DNA of 64,000 bases from Nocardiopsis sp. FR4 (GCF_009830945.1 NZ_ML776454.1:63240-127239); one strand, 5' to 3'. Shown: positions 43,714 through 52,980, counted from the stretch's first letter. The notes: a model not told the origin generated them from the letters alone. Program-made: numbers and translations.

Positions 43714-46506
43714 TCAGTGCGCGGCGTCGTGCCAGTTCTGTCCGCTGCCGACCGAGACGGCCAGCGGGACACGCAGATCATAGGCCGAGCCCATCTCGTG
43801 CGCCACGAGGTTTTCGACCTCCTCGCGCTCGCCCGAAGACACCTCCACCACGAGTTCGTCGTGCACCTGCAGCAGCACCCGGGACCCCAGGCCCCGCTCG
43901 GTGAGCGCCGCGTCCACCCGGAGCATGGCCACCTTGATGATGTCGGCGGCCGACCCCTGGATGGGCGCGTTGAGCGCCATGCGCTCGGCCATCTCCCGGC
44001 GCTGGCGGTTGTCGCTGGTGAGGTCGGGCAGGTAGCGGCGGCGCCCCAGGATGGTCTCGGTGTAGCCGACCTTGCGGGCCTGCTCCACCACCTCGTTGAG
44101 GTAGTCGCGGACCCCGCCGAACTCGGCGAAGTAGTCCTCCATCAGGCGCCGGGACTCCTCCGGCGTGATGCCCAGCTGCTGGGACAGGCCGTAGGCGCTC
44201 AACCCGTAGGCCAGACCGTAGCTCATGGCCTTGATCCGGGCCCGCGCCTCCCCGTCGACCCGGTCCACCGGCACGCCGAAGACCTGCGCGGCCATCTGGG
44301 CGTGAAAGTCGTAGCCGCTGTTGAAGGCGTCGATCAGCGCCTGCTCGCCGGACAGGTGCGCCATGATGCGCAGCTCGATCTGGCTGTAGTCGGCGGTGAG
44401 CAGCTCGGAGTAGCCCTCGCCCACCACGAACGCCCGGCGGATCCGCCGCCCCACGTCGGTGCGGACCGGGATGTTCTGCAGGTTGGGCTCGGTGGAGCTG
44501 AGCCGTCCGGTGGCGGCCACCGTCTGGTTGAAGGTGGTGTGGATGCGGCCGTCGTCGGCGATGGTCTTGATCAGACCCTCGACCGTGGTGCGCAGCTTGG
44601 TCTGGTCGCGGTGGTGCAGCAGCACCGCGGGCAGCTCGTTGTCGGTCTGCGCGGCCAGCCAGGCCAGGGCGTCGGCGTCGGTGGTGTAGCCGGTCTTGAT
44701 CTTCTTGGTCCGGGGCAGGCCCAGGTCCTCGAACAGCACCTGCTGGAGCTGCTTGGGCGAGCCCAGGTTGAACTCGCGGCCCACGATCTCGTGCGCCCGT
44801 TCCACCGCGCCGCGGGCCGCGGCGGCGAACTCGCCCTGCAGGCCCTCCAGGTAGGCGCGGTCGGCGGCGATCCCGGCCCGTTCCAGGCGGGCCAGCACGT
44901 CCACCAGGGGCAGCTCGACCTCGTGCAGCAGGTGGGTGCCGCCGCGCTTGTCGAGTTCGGCCGCCAGCACCCCGGCCAGGTCCCGGGTGGCGCTCGCGCG
45001 TACCGCCAGCAGCTGCTGGCCGTGCGCGCCCTCCTCGCCGTCCCCGCCCAGGTCCAGGGTCAGCTGACCGCCGGAGGAGTCCTCCTCGAGCTCCCGGCCC
45101 AGGTACCTGCGGCACAGGTCGGCCAGGTCGAAGCGGCGCTGCCCCGGCTGGGCGAGGTAGGCGGCCAGGGCGGTGTCGCTGACCACCCCGCTCAGGGTCC
45201 ACCCGTGCGCGCCCAGCGCCAGCAGGGCGCCCTTGTACTCGTGCACCGCCTTGGGCCGGTCGGGGTCGGCCAGGAAGGCGGTCAGGGCCTCGGTGTCGGC
45301 CGCGTCCAGCGCGGTGGGGTCGACCAGGACCGCGGCCCCGGAGGGCACGCTGAGCGCCAGCGCGTCCACCCGGCCGGTGCCGCTCCCCCACGTGCCGTCC
45401 ACGGCCAGTCCGGCGGGGGCGGTGGGGGCGAGGGTGTCGCCGTCGGCGGTGCCGGGGGCGGCGTGCTCCTCGATCCAGGCGGCCAGCTCCCCCGTCCCGG
45501 CCACGGTCAGGTCCACCCGGAACCCCTCGGCGGGCGCCGGGGCGGCCTCGTCCGCTCCGCCCTCCTCCGTCCGGACGACGGCGTACAGGCGCTCGCGCAG
45601 GTTGGAGGCGAACTCCAGGTTGTCGAAGAGCGCGTCGATCCCGGCCCGGTCGGCCCGGCCCAGCTCCAGGGCCCGCACGTCCACGCCCAGCTCGACGTCG
45701 GTGGCCAGGCGGTTCAGGCGCTGGTTGCGCAGCACGTCGTCGAGGTGGTCGCGGAAGCTCTGCCCGGCCTTGCCGGTGAGCTCGTCGGCGTGGGCGACGA
45801 GCTCGTCCAGGGAGCCGTACTTGGTGATCCACTTGGCCGCGGTCTTGGGGCCCACGCCGGGCACGCCCGGCAGGTTGTCGGCCTTCTCCCCCACCAGCGC
45901 GGCCAGGTCGCGGTAGCGGTCCGGGGAGACGCCGTACTTGTCCTGTACCGCGGCGGGGTCCATACGCCGCAGGTCCGACAGGCTCTTGCCGGGGTACAGG
46001 ACCGTGCAGGAGTCGGTGACCAACTGGAAGGCGTCGCGGTCGCCGGAGGCGATGAGCACCTCCATCCCGGCCTCGCCGCCCTGGCGGGCCAGGGTGGCGA
46101 TGACGTCGTCGGCCTCGAAGCCCGGCGCGGAGAGGTTGGCCACGCCGACCAGCCGCATGAGGTCCTGGGTGAGCGGCACCTGGGAGGGGAACTCCGGCGG
46201 GGTGTCGGAGCGGCCGTCCTTGTACTCGGCGTACTCCTCGTGCCGGAACGTGGGACCGGACAGGTCCCAGGCCACCGCGATGTGGGTGGGTTCCTCATCG
46301 CGCAGCAGCTTGACCAGCATCGACGCGAAACCGTAGATGGCGTTGGTCGACTGCCCGGTGCTCGTGCCGAACTTCTCCACCGGCAGCGCGAAGAACGCGC
46401 GGAAGGCCATGGAGTGGCCGTCCAGGAGCAGGAGCCGGGGGCGCCGGCCGCCGTCGGAGGCGCTGGCCGGGGATGTCTGGTCGGGGGTCTCTCGCTTGGT
46501 CACCAC
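43714..46506 (-). CDS. polA: DNA polymerase I
   Basis: 930 residues, GTG start (a second GTG follows). N-terminal 5'-3' exonuclease (LLLLDGHSMAFRAFFALP, ASGDRDAFQLV, GVGPKTAAKWI), a 3'-5' exonuclease-like middle and a polymerase domain with motif A DYSQIELRIMAHLSGE, motif B KAMSYGLAYGLSAYG and motif C QVHDELVVE. The middle domain lacks the D-x-E of the proofreading site (the equivalent stretch reads LAVDGTWGSG), so proofreading is probably absent, as in other actinobacteria. Role: Okazaki fragment processing and repair. Confidence 0.97.
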   Translation of the reverse strand: MVTKRETPDQTSPASASDGGRRPRLLLLDGHSMAFRAFFALPVEKFGTSTGQSTNAIYGFASMLVKLLRDEEPTHIAVAWDLSGPTFRHEEYAEYKDGRSDTPPEFPSQVPLTQDLMRLVGVANLSAPGFEADDVIATLARQGGEAGMEVLIASGDRDAFQLVTDSCTVLYPGKSLSDLRRMDPAAVQDKYGVSPDRYRDLAALVGEKADNLPGVPGVGPKTAAKWITKYGSLDELVAHADELTGKAGQSFRDHLDDVLRNQRLNRLATDVELGVDVRALELGRADRAGIDALFDNLEFASNLRERLYAVVRTEEGGADEAAPAPAEGFRVDLTVAGTGELAAWIEEHAAPGTADGDTLAPTAPAGLAVDGTWGSGTGRVDALALSVPSGAAVLVDPTALDAADTEALTAFLADPDRPKAVHEYKGALLALGAHGWTLSGVVSDTALAAYLAQPGQRRFDLADLCRRYLGRELEEDSSGGQLTLDLGGDGEEGAHGQQLLAVRASATRDLAGVLAAELDKRGGTHLLHEVELPLVDVLARLERAGIAADRAYLEGLQGEFAAAARGAVERAHEIVGREFNLGSPKQLQQVLFEDLGLPRTKKIKTGYTTDADALAWLAAQTDNELPAVLLHHRDQTKLRTTVEGLIKTIADDGRIHTTFNQTVAATGRLSSTEPNLQNIPVRTDVGRRIRRAFVVGEGYSELLTADYSQIELRIMAHLSGEQALIDAFNSGYDFHAQMAAQVFGVPVDRVDGEARARIKAMSYGLAYGLSAYGLSQQLGITPEESRRLMEDYFAEFGGVRDYLNEVVEQARKVGYTETILGRRRYLPDLTSDNRQRREMAERMALNAPIQGSAADIIKVAMLRVDAALTERGLGSRVLLQVHDELVVEVSSGEREEVENLVAHEMGSAYDLRVPLAVSVGSGQNWHDAAH

Positions 46507-46632
46507 AGGTGAATCCTAGGATGCCACGCGGACACTTCGCGGCCGTGCCGCGAGAACACCGGGGACCACCGCGCCCGGTCCGGACCGTTCCGCCGTCCGG
46601 ACGGCGCTCCCCGCCGACGGGAGGGCACACAC

Positions 46633-47061
46633 ATGACGACGGACGCCGAGGCGCTGCGCGCGATGCTCGACAGCGGCGCGCTCCAGCGCGGCCTGAGCGA
46701 GCGCATGGGCATCGAGATCACCGAGGTCTCCACCGAGCGGGTGGTGGGCAGGATGCCGGTCGAGGGCAACGTCCAGCCCTTCGGGCTGCTGCACGGGGGC
46801 GCTTCGTGCGTGCTGGCCGAGTCACTGGGGTCGGTCGGCGCCACCGCCCACGCCGCGCGGTTCGGCATGGTGGCGGTCGGCATCGAGATCAACGCCACCC
46901 ACCACCGGTCGGCCACCGGGGGGTACGTGACCGGCGTGGCCACCCCGGTGCACCTGGGCCGGACCCTGGCCACGTGGGAGATCGCGATCACCGACGAGGA
47001 GGGCCGCAAGGTGTGCACCTCCCGGCTCACCTGCATGCTGCGCGAGATGCCCGGCGGATAG
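46633..47061 (+). CDS. PaaI-type hotdog thioesterase
   Basis: 142 residues, ATG. Typical hotdog-fold thioesterase: GIEITEVSTERVVGRMPVEGNVQPFGLLHGGASCVLAESLGS (the GLLHGG motif before the catalytic Glu) and GIEINATHHRSATGG. Hydrolyses a CoA or other thioester; similarity is to the MenI/PaaI group, so 1,4-dihydroxy-2-naphthoyl-CoA is one possible substrate, but none is shown by context. Divergent from polA and followed by a hairpin. Confidence 0.88.
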   Translation: MTTDAEALRAMLDSGALQRGLSERMGIEITEVSTERVVGRMPVEGNVQPFGLLHGGASCVLAESLGSVGATAHAARFGMVAVGIEINATHHRSATGGYVTGVATPVHLGRTLATWEIAITDEEGRKVCTSRLTCMLREMPGG

Positions 47062-47126
47062 GGAACGGGGCGGGGAAGGAAAGCACCGCTTCACGCCCTT
47101 GTGTAGCGCTCCTGTAGCTTCCTTAC

Positions 47127-47154
47127 GGCCCGGCCGTAATTATTGACGGCCGGG
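47127..47154 (+). terminator. Hairpin after the thioesterase gene
   Basis: GCCCGGCCGT (47127-47136) and ACGGCCGGGC (47145-47154) around the loop AATTATTG, 66 nt past the stop. Confidence 0.7.
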
Positions 47155-47321
47155 CTCCGCCCTGCCCACGAACCGCGACAGTTTGCTTTCCCTCGGGCAC
47201 GCATAGCTGCGAACTGTACAGACAACGCTCCCGGGACGCCGGGGATGACTACGGAGCCATAACAGCATGACGGCGAGTCGGCACCAACGGCCGGTCGGCG
47301 CTTTCGAAGCCGCGGCGCCCG

Positions 47322-47352
47322 TGATTAAGCTCCGCTAACGCTCCTGATTAAG
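47322..47352 (+). promoter_or_regulatory. Two TGATTAAG direct repeats, 23 bp apart
   Basis: Identical octamers at 47322-47329 and 47345-47352, about 100 nt before the binding-lipoprotein start. Helically in phase spacing (about two turns) would suit a regulator site. The regulator is unknown. Confidence 0.4.
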
Positions 47353-47448
47353 TCATGCCACACAACGCGGACATCAGGACGCACACGCCCATGGCACGGC
47401 CGCGCTGCGCGGTACGTGCTTCGCCGGTTGAACGGAGTGACCACGATC

Positions 47449-48696
47449 ATGGCAAGCAAGAAGGTCCTAGGCCTCACTGCCGCAACCGCGGCCCTTGTCC
47501 TCGGCCTGACCGCGTGTGGCAGCGACGGCGGAAACGGCGGCGACGGGGGCGGCGGAGGTGAGGAGTTCACCTACGGCATCATCTACCCCCAGACCGGAAA
47601 CCTGGCCTTCCTCGGCCCGCCCCAGGTCACCGCCGCGCGCTACGCGATCTCGGAGATCAACGAGGCCGGCGGCATCCTCGGCACCGAGGTCCCCGAGCTC
47701 ATCGAGGGCGACGAGGCCGGCGACAACGCCCAGGCCAACGAGGCCGCCAACAGCCTGGTCTCCGACGAGGTGAACGCGGTCATCGGCGCCGCCGCCTCCA
47801 GCATGACCCAGGCGACCTACGACACCGTCACCGGCGCCGAGATCGTCCAGTGCTCGGGGTCCAACACGTCCGCCGAACTGTCCAACATCGAGGACAACGG
47901 CTACTACTTCCGGACCGCGCCCAGCGACCTGCTCTCCGCGGTCGTGATGGCCCGCAAGATCGTCGAGGACGGCCACCAGAGCGTCGCGGTCGTCGCCCGC
48001 GCCGACGACTACGGCGGCGGTTACGCCAACGCCCTCCAGGACGAGCTGGAGTCCCTGGGCGCCCAGGTCTCCGTGAACGAGACCTACGACCCCGAGGCCA
48101 CCACGTTCGACTCGGTCGTCAACTCCGTGAACGACGAGGAGCCGGACGCCGTCGCGCTCATCGCCTTCGAGGAGGGCGCGCAGGTCATCGCCCAGCTGCT
48201 GGAGAGCGGCACCGAGGGCGACCAGATCTACGTCACCGACGGCCTCAACGACCCGGAGCTGGGCGAGACCGTCAACCAGGACGATCCGGACAGCGTCAAC
48301 GGCATCACCGGTGTCGCCCCGAGCGCGGACAACGAGGAGTTCAACAGCGGGCTCACCGAGTTCGAGTCCGACCTGGACGTGTTCCAGTTCGCCCCGCAGG
48401 TCTTCGACTGCGTCACCGTGATCGCCCTGGCCGCCGAGGCCGCGGGCAGCGTGAACCCGTCCGACTACGTGGCCGAGCTGCCCAACGTCAGCCGCCCCGA
48501 GGGCACCGAGTGCGGTTCCTTCGCCGAGTGCCGCGACCTGCTGGCCGACGGTGAGGAGATCAACTACCAGGGCGTCAGCGGCAACATCGACTTCGACGAC
48601 AACGGCGACCCGACCGCGGCCACCTTCGAGATCTTCCACTACGGAGACGACGGCCACGAGGTCCTCGGCTACGAGGAGCACTCACTGCAGGACTAG
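47449..48696 (+). CDS. Branched-chain amino acid ABC transporter substrate-binding lipoprotein
   Basis: 415 residues, ATG with GGAG upstream (a GTG 12 nt earlier is possible). Signal peptide with lipobox LGLTAC, then a Gly/Asp-rich linker and a type I periplasmic-binding fold of the LivK/Leu-Ile-Val family: FTYGIIYPQTGNLAFLGPPQVTAARYAISEIN, ATYDTVTGAEIVQCSGSNTSAE, then YVTDGLNDPEL. Acidic and Ala-rich. Binds an amino acid or amide outside the cell and delivers it to an ABC permease, but no permease or ATPase genes lie next to it; it is followed by a terminator. Confidence 0.88.
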   Translation: MASKKVLGLTAATAALVLGLTACGSDGGNGGDGGGGGEEFTYGIIYPQTGNLAFLGPPQVTAARYAISEINEAGGILGTEVPELIEGDEAGDNAQANEAANSLVSDEVNAVIGAAASSMTQATYDTVTGAEIVQCSGSNTSAELSNIEDNGYYFRTAPSDLLSAVVMARKIVEDGHQSVAVVARADDYGGGYANALQDELESLGAQVSVNETYDPEATTFDSVVNSVNDEEPDAVALIAFEEGAQVIAQLLESGTEGDQIYVTDGLNDPELGETVNQDDPDSVNGITGVAPSADNEEFNSGLTEFESDLDVFQFAPQVFDCVTVIALAAEAAGSVNPSDYVAELPNVSRPEGTECGSFAECRDLLADGEEINYQGVSGNIDFDDNGDPTAATFEIFHYGDDGHEVLGYEEHSLQD

Positions 48697-48735
48697 TACA
48701 CGGCGGAGCGGCTCCGTCCGCCCCTGAGACACGGC

Positions 48736-48772
48736 GAAGAGCGCCCCGGGAGGTTCTCCCGGGGCGCTCTTC
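48736..48772. terminator. Bidirectional terminator hairpin
   Basis: A perfect 16-bp stem (48736-48751 with 48757-48772) and 5-nt loop between the convergent lipoprotein and glycerate kinase genes. Confidence 0.85.
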
Positions 48773-48867
48773 CCGTCTTCCCGCGGAAGGGGGACGCGGT
48801 GCCGGCGGCGGGGTCGTGGCTGTTCCCCGCCGCCGTCCGCGCGTGCCCCCGGACGGCCCGGCCCGCG

Positions 48868-49971
48868 TCAGCGGGACCAGCGGCGCGCCACGTCGGCCGC
48901 CAGGGCGCGCAGCTCCTCGGCGGAGCGGGACATGGCGGCCTCCACCGACCCCGAGGACTCCACGAGGGAGTAGGTCTCGGTGATCCCGGCGCTGGCGGCC
49001 TCGGCCCGGCCGACCTTGACGATCCCGGCGGTGACCACGCACGGGACGCCGTTCTTGCTGGCGGCCTGGGCCACGCCGTGCGGCAGCTTGCCCCGCAGGG
49101 ACTGGGAGTCGAAGGAGCCCTCCCCGGTGATGACCAGGTCGGCGCCGGCGAGCCGGTCGGCCAGGCGCACGGAGTCGAGCACGAGGCTGATCCCGGACTC
49201 CACGGTGCCGCCCAGGAGCAGCAGGGCGAAGCCCAGGCCGCCCGCGGCACCGGCGCCGGGGGTGTCCCGGACGGTCCCGTCCGGGTCGACGCGGTCGGCG
49301 AAGGCGGTCAGGGCGAGGTCCAGGCGCTGGACCTGGCCGGGGTCGGCGCCCTTCTGCGGCCCGAACACGGCACTGGCGCCGTGCAGGCCGAGCAGCGGGT
49401 TGTCGACGTCGGTGGCGGCGACGAGCCGCACCCCGGCCAGGGCCTCCCGGGCGGGTCCGAGGTCGACGGCGTCGACGGGCTCGGCCAGGGCCGCGCCGCC
49501 GCGGCTCAGGCGGTCGGCCGGGACGGCTCCGAGGGCGGCCAGGAGCCCCGATCCGGCGTCGTTGGTGGAGCTGCCGCCGAGGCCGACCACGACGGTGCGG
49601 GCGCCCGCCCGGGCCGCGTGGGCGACCAGTTCGCCCACACCGTGGCTGGTGGTGCGGCCGGGGTCGCGCCGGTCGGCGGGGACCAGGTGGAGGCCACAGG
49701 CCTGGGCGCTCTCCACGTAGGCGGTGCCGTCGTGCAGGAGGTACTCCGCGGTCACGGGCGGGCCGAGGGGGCCGGTCACCTCGGTCGAGTGCACCTCGCC
49801 GCCGAGGGCGGTGTGCAGCACCTCGACGAACCCGGGACCGCCGTCGGAGAGCGGAAGCAGTTCCGTCCGGGCGGAGGGGTCGGTCCGGTGCCAGCCGTCG
49901 GCGACGGCCTGGGCGGCTTCGAGCGCGGAGAGGGTACCGGCGAACTTGTCAGGAGCGATGAGGATACGCAC
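48868..49971 (-). CDS. Glycerate kinase
   Basis: 367 residues, GTG start (RILIAPDKFAG). Family GK-II/GlxK: ILIAPDKFAGTLSALEAAQAVADGW at the N-terminus, LPLSDGGPGFVEVL, VVGLGGSSTNDAGSGLLAAL, GLHGASAVFGPQKGA and the late LVITGEGSFDSQSLRGKLPHGVA. Phosphorylates glycerate in glyoxylate or serine breakdown. The nearest upstream gene (pspAB) ends 86 nt away on the same strand and is functionally unrelated. Confidence 0.95.
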   Translation of the reverse strand: MRILIAPDKFAGTLSALEAAQAVADGWHRTDPSARTELLPLSDGGPGFVEVLHTALGGEVHSTEVTGPLGPPVTAEYLLHDGTAYVESAQACGLHLVPADRRDPGRTTSHGVGELVAHAARAGARTVVVGLGGSSTNDAGSGLLAALGAVPADRLSRGGAALAEPVDAVDLGPAREALAGVRLVAATDVDNPLLGLHGASAVFGPQKGADPGQVQRLDLALTAFADRVDPDGTVRDTPGAGAAGGLGFALLLLGGTVESGISLVLDSVRLADRLAGADLVITGEGSFDSQSLRGKLPHGVAQAASKNGVPCVVTAGIVKVGRAEAASAGITETYSLVESSGSVEAAMSRSAEELRALAADVARRWSR

Positions 49972-50057
49972 AGGCCCCAGTGTGCCAGGCCACATTTCCT
50001 CGGGCGCGAGGCACCCCTGGTCAGCACCCGAAGACCCGACCACAGGACCTTTCCGGC

Positions 50058-50642
50058 TCACAGGCCGGGGGCGCCGTAGACCGGGAACCAGCGGGAGCGG
50101 TCCTTCTCCAGGGGCAGGTCGCCCCCGATGGCGGCCTCGGCCTGGAGTTCGAGGGCGTTGTCGCGGCGCTGGCCGCCCGCGGGGGCGAAGGGGTAGAAGG
50201 TGCCGCGCTTGTAGAGGTAGACCAGTCCCAGGGAGCGGGTCCCGTCGGTGAAGCCGACCAGGGAGCACAGCAGTGAGGGCCCGTACCCGTTGGCCTCCAG
50301 GGTGGAGTTGACCGCGTGCAGGTCGGTCACCAGACCGGTGATGTCGGGCTCGGCCTCCTCGCCCGCCTCCCGGGAGCCGACCACGAGCCACGTGTAGCCG
50401 TAGTCGTCGTTGATCTGGCCGACGGGCGGCCCGCCTCCGGCGTTGAGCAGCGCGGTGACGTCGCGCTCCAGGTCGGCGAAGGCGGCGCCCTCGCTGGCGC
50501 GGAAGGCCACGGAGCCGGTGCCGGTGGGGCGGAACCCCGACGCGGCACGCAGGGTGACGGCGGCCGAGGGCAGGCCGAACAGGGCGTCGAGGTCGGGCTT
50601 GGCCGGTGCGGAGCGCCCCAGCAGGGCTCGCCAGAAACTCAT
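50058..50642 (-). CDS. pspAB: PspA-associated protein PspAB
   Basis: 194 residues with no signal peptide or membrane helices. MSFWRALLGRSAPAKPDLDALFGLPSAA at the N-terminus, then VGQINDDYGYTWLVV and GTRSLGLVYLYKRGTFYPFAP match PspAB of actinobacterial PspA clusters. Function unknown; conserved beside htpX (41 nt upstream), which suggests a part in envelope-stress control. Confidence 0.85.
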   Translation of the reverse strand: MSFWRALLGRSAPAKPDLDALFGLPSAAVTLRAASGFRPTGTGSVAFRASEGAAFADLERDVTALLNAGGGPPVGQINDDYGYTWLVVGSREAGEEAEPDITGLVTDLHAVNSTLEANGYGPSLLCSLVGFTDGTRSLGLVYLYKRGTFYPFAPAGGQRRDNALELQAEAAIGGDLPLEKDRSRWFPVYGAPGL

Positions 50643-50683
50643 CGTGCTCCCTTGCTCCTTGTCGGCGGTACGGATGCGGCGGA

Positions 50684-51604
50684 TCAGCGGCCCTGGCCGA
50701 GCTGGCGGGAGATGTCGGACAGCTGGGCCAGGCGCTGCTGCACCGGCGGGTGGGTGGCGATCAGCTGGCTGAAGCTGAACCCCTGCCGGGAGAAGGCCGG
50801 GGCGAAGAAGAACGCGTTGAACGGCTCTACCTGGCGCAGGTCGCGGGTGGGGATGCGGGCCATGTCGCCGGTGATCTTGGTCAGGGCGCTGCCCAGCATG
50901 GAGGGACGACCGGTGAGGTAGGCGGCGGCGCGGTCGGCGGACAGTTCTCGGTAGCGCGAGAGCGCGCGGGTCAGCAGGAAGCTGAGCGCCCAGGCCACCG
51001 CGCTGACCAGGACGACGAGCAGGGCGACCACGGCCGGGGCGGGCCCGTTGTTGTTGCTGCGCATTCCCCCGCTGAACATGGCGAAGCGCAGACCGGCCTG
51101 GGTGAGGAACCCGGCGACGATGCCGAGGAACCCGGCGACGGTCATGACCATGACGTCGCGGTGGGCGACGTGGGACAGTTCGTGGGCCAGGACCGCCTCC
51201 AGCTCGGGGCCCTCCAGGCGGCGCATGAGGCCGGTGGTCACGCAGATGACCGCGGACTTGCTGTTGTGGCCGGTGGCGAAGGCGTTGGGGACGTCGGTGT
51301 CGGCGATCCCCACCCGGGGCTTGGGCATGTCCGCCAGGGCGCACAGCCGGTCGATCACGGCGTGCAGCTCGGGCGCCTGCTGGGGTGAGACCTCCTTGGC
51401 GCCCATGGAGAACATGGCGATCCGGTCCGAGGCGAAGTAGCTGAACAGGGCGAACCCGGCGACGATCAGCAGGACCAGCCACACGTTGAGTCCGACGAGG
51501 ATCAGCCCCGCGATGAAGGCCATGTAGACCAGGGCGAGCAGGCCCATGGTCATCACCATGCGGGCGGTCAGCCCCCGGTCAGGTCTGAACTTGGAACCGG
51601 CCAT
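50684..51604 (-). CDS. htpX: Membrane zinc metalloprotease HtpX
   Basis: 306 residues; ATG at MAGSKFRPDRGL. M48 peptidase with two N-terminal membrane segments (about 16-60) and a further pair around 155-215. Zinc site HELSH with the downstream Glu in SRYRELSADRAAA. Cuts misfolded membrane proteins on the cytoplasmic side. Placed between pspAA and pspAB in the PspA cluster. Confidence 0.94.
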   Translation of the reverse strand: MAGSKFRPDRGLTARMVMTMGLLALVYMAFIAGLILVGLNVWLVLLIVAGFALFSYFASDRIAMFSMGAKEVSPQQAPELHAVIDRLCALADMPKPRVGIADTDVPNAFATGHNSKSAVICVTTGLMRRLEGPELEAVLAHELSHVAHRDVMVMTVAGFLGIVAGFLTQAGLRFAMFSGGMRSNNNGPAPAVVALLVVLVSAVAWALSFLLTRALSRYRELSADRAAAYLTGRPSMLGSALTKITGDMARIPTRDLRQVEPFNAFFFAPAFSRQGFSFSQLIATHPPVQQRLAQLSDISRQLGQGR

Positions 51605-51931
51605 GCCGTGCTCCCTCCCGCTGCGGTGTCGACTGTCTCGGAGTGTAGTTCGCACAGGTGAGAAAGGGGCGGGAGCCGGTCGTGGGCGTCAGCGCACCGC
51701 TTCCTCGGGGAACCCCTACCCGTTACCCCTCCCGCCAACGTGCCGAACCCGACCGGGGTCGCGCACAACGGCAAGGGGCCGCCGCGACCCGGGGGTCGCG
51801 GCGGCCCCTGCGACGCGCGCACGCGGGCACCGAGCGTGACTCCGACCGGCCGTGGCCGTGGCCGGTCGGGCCCACCCACCCTGTCCCGGGCGCACCTGGA
51901 CGGTGGCGGTGCGCCCGGGCGGAAAACCGGC
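51605..51931. other. Spacer with three hairpins, 327 bp
   Basis: Between the pspAA stop and the htpX start. It has three GC-rich stems: 51775-51808 (16 bp), 51842-51869 (10 bp) and 51885-51919 (11 bp). They should stop most pspA-pspAA transcription, so htpX-pspAB probably has its own promoter in 51605-51770. Confidence 0.6.
51775..51808 (-). terminator. Main hairpin after pspAA
   Basis: GGGGCCGCCGCGACCC pairs with GGGTCGCGGCGGCCCC, the strongest of three stems downstream of pspAA. Confidence 0.75.
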
Positions 51932-52210
51932 CTAGCCGGGGATGAGTCCGTCGTCCTGCAGCATCTGCCGCACCTCTTCCATGCTGGCGTCGGCGTGCGG
52001 AAGGATGAACTGCGAGGGCTCCAGCGCGTCGGGCGGCAGCGGGGTGCCGTCCTCGCGCACCTTCTGCAGCAGGTCGTGCAGGGCCTGGCGGAACGCGGCC
52101 TCGTCGCCCGCCTCGATGGCCGACTCCAGTGCGGAGTCGAAGGAGTTGAGCAGGTCCAGGTCGGCGTCGGTGAGGTCGAGCTGGCCCTCACCCATGATGC
52201 GGACGATCAC
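51932..52210 (-). CDS. pspAA: PspA-associated protein PspAA
   Basis: 92 residues, ATG overlapping the pspA stop by 4 nt. MIVRIMGEGQLDLTDADLDLLNSFDSALESAI, then VREDGTPLPPDALEPSQFILPHADASMEEV, matches the small PspAA protein that accompanies PspA in actinobacteria. It probably binds or modulates PspA; role inferred from conserved coupling. Confidence 0.9.
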   Translation of the reverse strand: MIVRIMGEGQLDLTDADLDLLNSFDSALESAIEAGDEAAFRQALHDLLQKVREDGTPLPPDALEPSQFILPHADASMEEVRQMLQDDGLIPG

Positions 52211-52980
52211 GCGCCCTCCCGGTTGCCCGTGGTACCGGTGCCGTTCCCGCCCTCGATCTGCGGGGTGGAGCCGCCGTTGCCCTGGCCCAGCTCCATCTTC
52301 ATGCGCTCCAGCTCGTTCTCGACGCCGGCCGTGCTGGCCATGCGGTCGAGCTCGCTCTGGATGTCGTCCCGGGCGGTGCCGGTGACGTCGTCGAGCGCCC
52401 CGGAGGCGAGCAGTTCGTCGACGGCGCCCGCGCGGGCCTGCATCTCGGCGGTCTTGTCCTCGGCACGCTGCACGGCCATGCCGACGTCGCCCATCTCCTC
52501 GGAGATGCCGGAGAAGGCCTCGCTGATCTGGGTCTGGGCCTGGGCGGCGGTGTAGGTGGCCTTGATGGTCTCCTTGCGCGTGCGGAAGGCGTCCACCTTG
52601 CTCTGCAGGCGCTGCGCCGCCATCGTGAGCTTCTGCTCCTCGCCCTGGAGGTTGGCGTGCTGCTCACGCAGGCTCTCGATCTGCGTGGTCAGGCCTGAGC
52701 GGCGGGTCAGGGCCTCGCGGGCGAGGTCCTCACGGCCCTGGGTCAGGGCGGCGCGGCCCTGGTTCTCCAGCTTGCTGGACTGCTGCTCCAGCTGCTGGAT
52801 CTGGAGCTCGACGCGCTTGCGGGAGGTCGCGACGTCGGCCACACCACGACGGACCTTCTGCAGGAGCTCAAGCTGTTTCTGGTACGAGTAGTCGAGGGTT
52901 TCCCTGGGATCCTCGACCGAGTCCAGGGCTCGGTTGGCCTTGGACTTGAAGATCATCGAAAGTCGCTGAAACACGCTCAT
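52207..52980 (-). CDS. pspA: Phage-shock protein A (PspA/IM30)
   Basis: 257 residues. Begins FQRLSMIFKSKANRALDSVEDP, the usual amphipathic start, followed by long coiled-coil helices (LEQQSSKLENQGRAAL, REALTRRSGLTTQIESL) typical of ESCRT-III-like PspA. The C-terminal 30 residues are Gly/Asn-rich. It coats and repairs stressed cell membrane from the cytoplasmic side. First gene of the cluster pspA-pspAA-htpX-pspAB. Confidence 0.95.
   Translation of the reverse strand: MSVFQRLSMIFKSKANRALDSVEDPRETLDYSYQKQLELLQKVRRGVADVATSRKRVELQIQQLEQQSSKLENQGRAALTQGREDLAREALTRRSGLTTQIESLREQHANLQGEEQKLTMAAQRLQSKVDAFRTRKETIKATYTAAQAQTQISEAFSGISEEMGDVGMAVQRAEDKTAEMQARAGAVDELLASGALDDVTGTARDDIQSELDRMASTAGVENELERMKMELGQGNGGSTPQIEGGNGTGTTGNREGA

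Larger units (their letters stand above)
47062..47448. other. Intergenic region, 387 bp
   Basis: Holds the thioesterase terminator at its 5' end and the promoter of the binding-lipoprotein gene at its 3' end, including two TGATTAAG repeats. The middle (47155-47300) is AT-richer than average. No coding frame with a ribosome site seen. Confidence 0.5.
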
